A stretch of 5,843 nucleotides of DNA, from NCBI GenBank assembly GCA_030152565.1, contig JASLJE010000003.1:1-5843 (forward strand), read 5' to 3'. The DNA comes from Peptoniphilaceae bacterium. GTDB taxonomy: Bacteria > Bacillota > Clostridia > Tissierellales > Peptoniphilaceae. This document shows, piece by piece, positions 1-4,991 of the stretch; within the stretch, counting starts at the first letter, position 1, and the number at the start of each line of letters is the position of its first letter. A program made the translations under genes and the position numbers. Under the pieces are notes generated by a model. It saw only the letters and a list, made by a program, of their open reading frames with translations, was not told the DNA's origin and made no database searches.

Positions 1-3000
1 CCACCATATTTATCTATGTCATATCTTTCATCAGATGTTTTTATAGGGGCCTGACCTTTACCCTTAGGCATTAAAGTCTGATCATAAAATCCACCCGTAG
101 CCCTAAATGGTCTAAATGTATATAGGATGTCATTTTTTTGCATTTGGTTTTTCACCTGGCCTATAGACTTACCCTTGTCTGCAATCCAGGCCTCTTCTTT
201 ACCTCTAACAACATTTTTATCATACATTCTATAAAGGTTATAGTCCCCTCTTTTAGATTTTTCTACAAAGTTATAAGGAGACCTGGTAAACTTAGTGTCA
301 TAAACATTACCCACAACTATATTTAGATAGGCATCCTTGGCGTGATGATAGTCATTTATCTCTCTTACCTTTAAGAGATCAAATTGATGCCTAAAGTCAG
401 ATACATTATTTGCCTTCACATAAACTATAGAACTATCTTCATATAGTCTAGAAAAAATTTCTGCAGCTGCCTTAGATGACTGTCTAGTCTCCACCAATTG
501 CCTAGCTATAAAGCTGGTTAACTCCTCATTTGTTAAGGCTGTTCTCCTAACCAATCTCTTATATTTTTCCCTGCTAATAAAGCCTTTGTCCACTAGAAGC
601 TTCCAATATGTTTTTCTACCATCTACTATATCCTGTGAAAGAGGATACTTGTCTGATTTTTTCATATTATATTCTTTTTTTACTAAAACTCTATTGTTTA
701 AGCTATCATCTTTAGTTTTAGACCTAGGATAGATATGATCTATATCATAAAGCCTATCATTAAATAGCTGATGGATGTCTATTCTCTCTCCTGAATACAT
801 GCACCTTCCCAATTGAGTATAGTAAAGGAATAACTTGTCACTTCTAAATCTATTTTCTTCTGTACTTTCTATATCATCTAAAAAGTCCTTTTCACATTCC
901 TTACAATTTTTATAAAGACTTATTAATTGGGCCTTTCTACTGGTAGTTCTAAAGGATCCTTGGTTTTCCCTGGCAACTTCTATAAATATTTTCTTAGGTT
1001 CTTCTCCCATTAATCTAACCAGTTCATCAGTTATTCTTATAGTCTGCCATAAGGACCTTTTTACAGCTGGAGAAAGATAAAGGTCATCTAGAGATTCATA
1101 GGAGAAATCTTCCTCCTGGAAGTTTTCTTGATTTAACCTGGTAAGTTCATCTACAAAGCCATATTTTTGACTTAAAAGTTCCATAAGATTATTATTGGTT
1201 TCCCACATCATTTCTATTATGGACTTCATTTCACCTTCTCTATCAGTATGATATACCTCAGTTAAAAATTCCTTAGATAGCCTGCCCCAATCATTAAACC
1301 TTTTATTTCTAAGAGTGTTTATTTGTTCTTTACTTAACTGGTCTCCCAAGTTATTCTCCAGGATTCTTCTATACATTCTCTTGTCTTCACCGAAAAGAGT
1401 TGACCACCTTATTATGTCTTCAGCCATTTTCTCACTATATTTATCTCCCAAAACACCTCTTAAGTAATTATAGGAGGAAAGATTGGATTTAAAATCTTTA
1501 TCAATACCTGTTATAAGGTCATTTTTATCAATTATCCCCTCACTGGTTAAAAAGTCTCTTAGTCTTTTGTTGGTCACCCTATCATAGCTGGTAAAAAGTT
1601 CTTTTACTATTTTTTGTTTTAAGTCTACAGGGATCTCTTTTCCATTTATCTTCAAATTATTAACTTCATTTAAAACCATAAAATTAGAATATAGGATGGA
1701 GTTTTTTGCTAGAACATCCTTACCCAGTAGATAACTACACTTATTAGTCATTCTCTCTATGAATTCACTGGCGGATTCCTCCCTATCTATCTTTTTGTCA
1801 AAGTTCCAAGGATAAACCCTTCCCTCCTTCTTTCTTACTACCCAGGCAAAACCGTCCTTGCTATGATAGTTATTTAAAGGTCCCACATAGTAGGGAATCC
1901 TAAATTCATGAAGGGCTAAAATTTTTTCAGAAACTGTCCTTGCTTCCTCATCTTCTTGGGAGAAAATAGGATAATCTTTTTCTGCCTTCTCAAGAATTTT
2001 AATTAATTCTTCATGGTGGATTTGATAAGGAATTACACTGTTTTCTCCAGTCCTTTGTTTTGGTAAAAGACTCCTCAAACTACTTTCTTCTAAAAGTCTT
2101 GAGACAGTCTTATCTTCAGACTTTATTGTCTTTAGTTGTTTTTCTATTTCCTTATTTATATCTTCCATAGATAAGTCGTTATTTATATAATTAGTATAGG
2201 ATTTTTTATACTTTTCAGATCTAAACATATCATTATATTTTTTTTGACCCAAATAGGTCTTATAAATCTTTTTTAAGTCTTTTAAATCTTTTTTATGCTT
2301 GTCATAGTCTTTTATCTTAGCCTTGGACAAGTATTTTTCTCCACTTAAAAGTCCCTCTAAAATAGACCAATCATAGATTCCCTTAAGCAGGTCTAAAAGT
2401 ATAAAGTCATCTCCTAAAAATGTCCTTAACTCCTCTTCCTCTTCTTCATAAGAAGCTTCTGAAAACTTGTATTTAGTATTTTCTTCATCTTCCAAGTCCA
2501 AATTCAAATATAGTTTAGCTATGTCAGCCTTTTTACCAATAATAAACTTAATTATTTCCTTTTCCAGCTTGCTATTGGAAAAAATCTTCCTTAATTTTTT
2601 ATCCTTGTCGTTTAAGTTTAATTTCTTGTCCTTAAGTACTTCCGCTATTTCCTTATAGGAGCTTTTGTCTAAACTGTAGCTGTCATCTATATTTTCTCTA
2701 ATATAGTCTCCAACTCCATCCATTAATGCTTCAAAGCTATCATCTACTGAAAAGCTTTGACCTTCAAAAAGAAAATGCCCCCTATTGTTTAAAATATGGC
2801 TTATGGCTAAATAGTAAAGCCTAATATCTTTTTTTTCATCGCTAGTCATAAGGTCATATCTTAAATGATAAATTGTTGGATAGGTCCTATGGTAATCCCT
2901 ATCATTAAAGTCCTTATCGTTAAAAATACTGTACTTACCCAAACTCTTCTTATCTTCTTCCTGGAAAAAACTTTCATTTAATCTTAGAAAAAACTCTCCA

Positions 3001-3245
3001 TCAACCTTATCTATCTCTCCACCTATGAGTTCTTGAAGAATTTCTATTCTTTGTTTTTTTCTATTATTTCTTCTTCTAGCCGCCCTAAAAGTCCTTCTCT
3101 CTTCAGCCGTGTCTGCTTCGTCAAAAAGCCTTATTCCCCAGAGGGACTTACCTTTTTTTCTAAGAACCTTGTAGTTCTTGTCAGTAACAGCCCAACCAAC
3201 TGATGATGTTCCTATGTCCAAACCTATATAATATTCTCCACTCAT
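1..3245 (-). CDS. cas9: CRISPR-associated endonuclease Cas9, type II-A-like (3' end outside window)
   Basis: This is the RNA-guided double-strand DNA endonuclease of a type II CRISPR-Cas system, which uses crRNA:tracrRNA to cut invading DNA. The frame is open for 1081 codons without a stop; I checked every in-frame triplet. Visible in order are RuvC-I (IGLDIGTSSVGWAV, D10), an arginine-rich bridge helix (about 50-75), a long REC lobe, RuvC-II (IFIEVARE, E756), HNH (DIDHIYP with H837, N851 and N860), and RuvC-III (HHAKD with H967, H968 and D971). Their spacing matches S. pyogenes Cas9 D10, E762, H840, N854, N863, H982/H983 and D986 closely, so both nuclease sites should be active. The last residues (TGGF...DKYGG) align just ahead of the PAM-interacting domain, which is cut off, so the PAM cannot be inferred. 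The ATG start is supported by AAAGGA 8 nt upstream. Similarity to S. pyogenes Cas9 suggests subtype II-A, but csn2 is not in view. Confidence 0.97.
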   Translation of the reverse strand, partial: MSGEYYIGLDIGTSSVGWAVTDKNYKVLRKKGKSLWGIRLFDEADTAEERRTFRAARRRNNRKKQRIEILQELIGGEIDKVDGEFFLRLNESFFQEEDKKSLGKYSIFNDKDFNDRDYHRTYPTIYHLRYDLMTSDEKKDIRLYYLAISHILNNRGHFLFEGQSFSVDDSFEALMDGVGDYIRENIDDSYSLDKSSYKEIAEVLKDKKLNLNDKDKKLRKIFSNSKLEKEIIKFIIGKKADIAKLYLNLDLEDEENTKYKFSEASYEEEEEELRTFLGDDFILLDLLKGIYDWSILEGLLSGEKYLSKAKIKDYDKHKKDLKDLKKIYKTYLGQKKYNDMFRSEKYKKSYTNYINNDLSMEDINKEIEKQLKTIKSEDKTVSRLLEESSLRSLLPKQRTGENSVIPYQIHHEELIKILEKAEKDYPIFSQEDEEARTVSEKILALHEFRIPYYVGPLNNYHSKDGFAWVVRKKEGRVYPWNFDKKIDREESASEFIERMTNKCSYLLGKDVLAKNSILYSNFMVLNEVNNLKINGKEIPVDLKQKIVKELFTSYDRVTNKRLRDFLTSEGIIDKNDLITGIDKDFKSNLSSYNYLRGVLGDKYSEKMAEDIIRWSTLFGEDKRMYRRILENNLGDQLSKEQINTLRNKRFNDWGRLSKEFLTEVYHTDREGEMKSIIEMMWETNNNLMELLSQKYGFVDELTRLNQENFQEEDFSYESLDDLYLSPAVKRSLWQTIRITDELVRLMGEEPKKIFIEVARENQGSFRTTSRKAQLISLYKNCKECEKDFLDDIESTEENRFRSDKLFLYYTQLGRCMYSGERIDIHQLFNDRLYDIDHIYPRSKTKDDSLNNRVLVKKEYNMKKSDKYPLSQDIVDGRKTYWKLLVDKGFISREKYKRLVRRTALTNEELTSFIARQLVETRQSSKAAAEIFSRLYEDSSIVYVKANNVSDFRHQFDLLKVREINDYHHAKDAYLNIVVGNVYDTKFTRSPYNFVEKSKRGDYNLYRMYDKNVVRGKEEAWIADKGKSIGQVKNQMQKNDILYTFRPFRATGGFYDQTLMPKGKGQAPIKTSDERYDIDKYG

Positions 3246-3247
3246 AC

Positions 3248-3276
3248 TTGACTTCCTTTCTCTTATGTATTATTAT
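3248..3276 (+). promoter_or_regulatory. Predicted sigma-70 promoter of the tracrRNA
   Basis: TTGACT (3248-3253, 5 of 6 to the -35 consensus) and TATTAT (3271-3276, 5 of 6 to the -10 consensus) are separated by exactly 17 bp on the plus strand. Initiation would be expected near 3283. The promoter is immediately upstream of the anti-repeat and the RNA hairpins, in the right direction to express them. Its -35 half lies between the cas9 start codon and its Shine-Dalgarno, so the two divergent genes share this DNA. Confidence 0.8.
3254..3259 (-). promoter_or_regulatory. cas9 ribosome binding site
   Basis: On the minus strand AAAGGA lies 8 nt before the cas9 ATG (3243-3245). This fixes the start that puts the RuvC-I aspartate at residue 10, the usual position. 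The 8-nt gap between this site and the ATG contains the -35 box of the divergent tracrRNA promoter. I see no convincing sigma-70 promoter for cas9 itself in 3260-3340. A lone TGTAAT (-10-like, 3312 to 3307 on the minus strand) lacks a -35 partner. Confidence 0.75.
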
Positions 3277-3282
3277 TTAAAT

Positions 3283-3393
3283 GTAATCGATTCACTACAT
3301 TAAATGATTACACTACGAGTTCAAATAAAAATTTATTGAAAACGCCGTAAGGCCTACATTGTGTAGATTAAAACTTGCATTGCAAGTTTTTTT
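3283..3393 (+). ncRNA. Predicted tracrRNA of the type II CRISPR-Cas system
   Basis: This is the trans-activating RNA that would pair with crRNA repeats and dock into Cas9. The anti-repeat is visible: ATTACACTAC (3307-3316), an unpaired GAGT (3317-3320), then TCAAAT (3321-3326). This mirrors the upper stem, bulge and lower stem of known crRNA:tracrRNA duplexes, and predicts a repeat starting near GTTTGAGAGTAGTGTAAT. Downstream come an AT-rich possible hairpin (AATAAA 3324-3329 with TTTATT 3332-3337, competing with the lower stem), GCC-GTAA-GGC (3344-3353, GNRA-type loop), CTACA-TTG-TGTAG (3354-3366) and a terminator hairpin. Promoter and terminator bracket a transcript of about 111 nt. The position next to cas9, divergent from it, is a known arrangement. 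The 5' end is predicted from promoter spacing, and the repeat is inferred because the array is not in the window. Confidence 0.88.
3370..3393 (+). terminator. Rho-independent terminator of the tracrRNA
   Basis: AAAACTTGC (3370-3378) pairs perfectly with GCAAGTTTT (3382-3390) around an ATT loop, and a run of seven T ends at 3393. The T-run is long only on the plus strand, so it terminates plus-strand transcription. In type II systems the last tracrRNA hairpin commonly doubles as the terminator, and that appears to be the case here. Confidence 0.88.
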
Positions 3394-3493
3394 ATTTTAA
3401 ATACTATATTAAGTATATCAGACAATAGATTAACCATCTAATATTTATAAGTTTTATTAGTCCTTTATGCTCTATATGTAAATATATTTTGAT
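3394..3493. other. AT-rich intergenic gap without a recognisable gene
   Basis: The stretch between the tracrRNA terminator and the DUF218 gene is very AT-rich. Several -10-like hexamers occur (TATATT near 3405 and near 3483; TTATAA near 3445), but none has a convincing -35 at 16-18 bp, so I cannot assign the promoter of the downstream gene. A small inverted repeat, TAGAT-TAACC-ATCTA (3426-3440), is the only structure noticed, and it is short enough to be chance. Confidence 0.5.
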
Positions 3494-3498
3494 AGGTG
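3494..3498 (+). promoter_or_regulatory. Ribosome binding site that decides the DUF218 start
   Basis: AGGTG stands 6 nt before the ATG at 3505. A longer frame could start at the GTG at 3496, but that GTG is part of this Shine-Dalgarno-like site and has no ribosome binding site of its own upstream. The ATG at 3505 is therefore preferred. Confidence 0.7.
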
Positions 3499-3504
3499 AT
3501 TAAG

Positions 3505-4089
3505 ATGTTTAGAAATAAAAATATTAAAAGGTTCCTTGGCCTGATCCTGTTTTTTTGTCTGCTTCTTTATCTTGCCAGTGGACTTTATTTAATATATAGG
3601 TCCCAGGATAAACTACCAGCTAGGCCTGCCTATATAATAGTTATGGGCTCTAAAGTAGAAGACAATAGGCCTGGACCAGACTTGGAAAAAAGAATAGATA
3701 GGACCTTGGCCTATGCAAAAGAAAATGATTATAAAAAAATAATAGCCAGCGGCTACTCCTATGGGGAAAATAAATCTGAAGGACTTATCATAAAGGAAGA
3801 ATTGGTAAAAAATGGTCTAGAGCCCTCCTCTATCATAGTTGAAGACCAGGCAAGAAATACCTATGAGAACCTAAAAAACTCCTTTGAACTGATAGATCAG
3901 TTGGAAGAAGATGGGGATATTTTAATCATATCCAGTAACTACCATATGGCAAGAATCAAGCTTCTTTCCAAAAGGCTTGATAGGTCCATATATACACTAG
4001 GGGCAAGAACTCCCCTAAGAAGAATTATCTTCTCCTATAGCAGAGAGGTCCTTGCCCTCTATAAGTCTCTTATTTTTGATAGGCCCTAG
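3505..4089 (+). CDS. DUF218 (YdcF/SanA/ElyC) family membrane-anchored protein
   Basis: The protein has 194 residues from the ATG. It has a short basic N-terminus, one hydrophobic membrane segment (about residues 10-31) and a soluble domain that probably faces outside. Family landmarks are visible in order: YIIVMGSKV (43-51), KIIASGYS (78-85), an SEG (91-93), RNTYENL (117-123) and SSNYHMAR (143-150). DUF218 proteins include SanA and ElyC, linked to envelope integrity and peptidoglycan precursor metabolism in enterobacteria; the biochemical reaction is poorly defined and cannot be specified here. The gene stands alone on the plus strand. Its TAG (4087-4089) overlaps the TAG of the convergent ferredoxin gene (4086-4088) in a shared CTAG, leaving no intergenic terminator between them. 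No functional link to cas9 is evident. Confidence 0.88.
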   Translation: MFRNKNIKRFLGLILFFCLLLYLASGLYLIYRSQDKLPARPAYIIVMGSKVEDNRPGPDLEKRIDRTLAYAKENDYKKIIASGYSYGENKSEGLIIKEELVKNGLEPSSIIVEDQARNTYENLKNSFELIDQLEEDGDILIISSNYHMARIKLLSKRLDRSIYTLGARTPLRRIIFSYSREVLALYKSLIFDRP

Positions 4090-4271
4090 TCTTTTTCTAT
4101 GGCCCCTACTGGACAGCTGGCTATGGCCTCATCCAGGTCTTCTAAGTCAGCTTCAGTAAAATCATTTTTTATAACCTTAGCCAGATTCTCATCATCCATT
4201 TCAAAAATCTCTGAATTTATTCCCTGGCAAAGTCCACATCCTATACAGGCACTTCTATCTATTCTAGCCAT
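4086..4271 (-). CDS. Small single-cluster [4Fe-4S] ferredoxin
   Basis: This is a 61-residue acidic electron carrier. The cluster ligands are CIGCGLC (C9, C12, C15) and a distant CPVGAI cysteine (C53). That gives the C-x2-C-x2-C...C-P pattern of monocluster ferredoxins, with no second cluster motif. It is cytoplasmic, with no signal peptide. The ATG (4269-4271) follows the ric stop with no intervening base. The Shine-Dalgarno GGAGGAA (4278-4284, minus strand) lies inside the end of ric, so the two are co-transcribed and probably translationally coupled. The context suggests electron delivery to Ric or to iron-sulfur repair chemistry in general, which is inference. No terminator is seen after the gene, which runs tail to tail into the DUF218 gene. 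Confidence 0.93.
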   Translation of the reverse strand: MARIDRSACIGCGLCQGINSEIFEMDDENLAKVIKNDFTEADLEDLDEAIASCPVGAIEKD

Positions 4272-4922
4272 CTAATTTTCCTCCATCTTGAAAAGTACAC
4301 TGTTTTCTAAGAAAACATGTTTGTGAATGTCTTCTTGTAAGGCCTTCATAAGCCTAAAAGTCTCCCTATAAGTATTACATCCATCAGCAGGAGCCCTATA
4401 GTCATTGGTAAGTCTTTCCAATTCTTTCAAACTAGCTCCAACTATTTCATGTTCCTCTCTTAGGCCTTCCAGGTTTATCTCTCCCCTTGCTATAAAGGCT
4501 GGAAAGTCCTTAACTTCCTCTTCTATAAAGTGAAGCTCTAAATTCTTCTTCATTTGAGAAAAGACTTCATAGATTTCTCTTAACTCTTCCCCATGACTAT
4601 CATAGTGGGCCCTAAGTAACTTTATAAGTCCCTTGTCTATTTTATCCAACATATCTAACTCATCAGCGTGGTGGTTTTCTATAAGATAGTCTATAAGGTC
4701 CTTCTTACCATAGGTTATGGCCTCTTCCAAACTGGTCTTTTCCTTGTGTTTAGCCTGGTTAAGCCTTTCAATAAAGTCCTGCTCCAGATTTTTTTCCTCT
4801 ATCAAGTCTTCCAATAAACTTTCTCCTCCACAACAGTAGTCTATTTTATTCTCATCTAAAATTGGGATTATGGCATCATTTAATTTAACTGCCTCTCCCA
4901 CCTTCATTTTCTTATTAATCAT
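4272..4922 (-). CDS. ric: Iron-sulfur cluster repair di-iron protein (Ric/ScdA/YtfE)
   Basis: This is a cytoplasmic di-iron protein of the family that restores iron-sulfur clusters damaged by nitric oxide or peroxide; the E. coli homologue is also reported to act on NO. The 216-residue length is normal. An N-terminal ScdA_N (DUF542) domain carries the CCGG signature (C30-G33), and a hemerythrin-like four-helix domain follows. Likely iron ligands are H84, H106, H131, E135, H158, H202 and E206. Their spacing closely matches the E. coli YtfE set (H84, H105, H129, E133, H160, H204, E208). The ATG has GGGAGG (4931-4936, minus strand) 8 nt upstream. The gene is followed directly by a ferredoxin and preceded by a Crp/Fnr regulator, with an Fnr-type box and a predicted promoter between them, so oxygen/NO-responsive control is likely. 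Confidence 0.95.
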   Translation of the reverse strand: MINKKMKVGEAVKLNDAIIPILDENKIDYCCGGESLLEDLIEEKNLEQDFIERLNQAKHKEKTSLEEAITYGKKDLIDYLIENHHADELDMLDKIDKGLIKLLRAHYDSHGEELREIYEVFSQMKKNLELHFIEEEVKDFPAFIARGEINLEGLREEHEIVGASLKELERLTNDYRAPADGCNTYRETFRLMKALQEDIHKHVFLENSVLFKMEEN

Positions 4923-4925
4923 AAT

Positions 4926-4973
4926 AATAACCTCCCTTTCCTATCTCTATAATAGGATTTTAGGGAGGTTATT
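4926..4973 (-). promoter_or_regulatory. Long inverted repeat masking the ric Shine-Dalgarno
   Basis: AATAACCTCCC (4926-4936) and GGGAGGTTATT (4963-4973) form a perfect 11-bp inverted repeat. A second 6-bp pair lies inside it, TCCTAT (4939-4944) with ATAGGA (4952-4957), around a 7-nt loop. In minus-strand RNA the upstream arm reads AAUAACCUCCC and pairs with GGGAGGUUAUU, which contains the ric ribosome binding site. Read-through mRNA from the upstream regulator gene would therefore hide the ric Shine-Dalgarno. No T-run follows on either strand, so it is not a standard terminator. Confidence 0.75.
4949..4954 (-). promoter_or_regulatory. Predicted -10 element of the ric-ferredoxin operon
   Basis: On the minus strand TATTAT (5 of 6 to consensus) lies in the loop of the inverted repeat. 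Initiation six bases downstream gives a start at A4942 and a 20-nt leader that includes the ric Shine-Dalgarno. The hexamer at the -35 position (AGGAAA) does not match consensus, as expected for an activator-dependent promoter. The Fnr-type box is centred at -41.5 from this start. Confidence 0.6.
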
Positions 4974-4975
4974 TC

Positions 4976-4991
4976 CTTGATTTAAATCAAG
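4976..4991 (-). promoter_or_regulatory. Fnr-type operator (TTGAT-N4-ATCAA) upstream of ric
   Basis: CTTGATTTAAATCAAG is a perfect 16-bp palindrome whose core matches the FNR consensus TTGATNNNNATCAA at every fixed position. It covers the stop codon (4987-4989) of the adjacent Crp/Fnr-family gene. That gene's protein carries the E-x2-S-R recognition residues known to read TTGAT. The centre (between 4983 and 4984) is 32 bp from the centre of the predicted ric -10, the class II activator geometry. Confidence 0.85.

Noticed and set aside
138..326. Plus-strand open frame of 62 codons
   Set aside because: It is antisense to the conserved RuvC-III part of cas9, has no ribosome binding site, and its product resembles nothing; it is a shadow of the real gene.
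2467..2658. Plus-strand open frame of 63 codons with a Ser/Leu/Phe-rich product
   Set aside because: It lies antisense to the REC lobe of cas9; the composition is what the complement of Lys/Glu/Leu-rich coding yields, and no ribosome binding site precedes it.
3281..3326. Degenerate CRISPR repeat or array remnant
   Set aside because: There is only one repeat-like unit, in anti-repeat orientation, followed by tracrRNA hairpins and a terminator; no second copy or spacer is seen.
3307..3340. Possible cas9 promoter on the minus strand (TGTAAT at 3312-3307; TTGAAC at 3323-3318)
   Set aside because: The two hexamers are not at workable spacing with each other or with other partners, and both lie in the anti-repeat, whose sequence is constrained by RNA pairing.
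3426..3440. Inverted repeat TAGAT-TAACC-ATCTA upstream of the DUF218 gene
   Set aside because: The arms are only 5 bp in very AT-rich DNA, with no T-run or known operator match; probably chance.
3496..3504. GTG start giving three extra residues for the DUF218 protein
   Set aside because: The GTG is itself part of the AGGTG ribosome binding site serving the ATG at 3505, and nothing suitable lies upstream of it.
4926..4973. Reading the long hairpin as a Rho-independent terminator of the regulator gene
   Set aside because: In minus-strand RNA it is followed by UUAUUAUUAUG and not by a U-run, and its 3' arm contains the ric ribosome binding site, so masking of translation is the better explanation. 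Some attenuation cannot be excluded.
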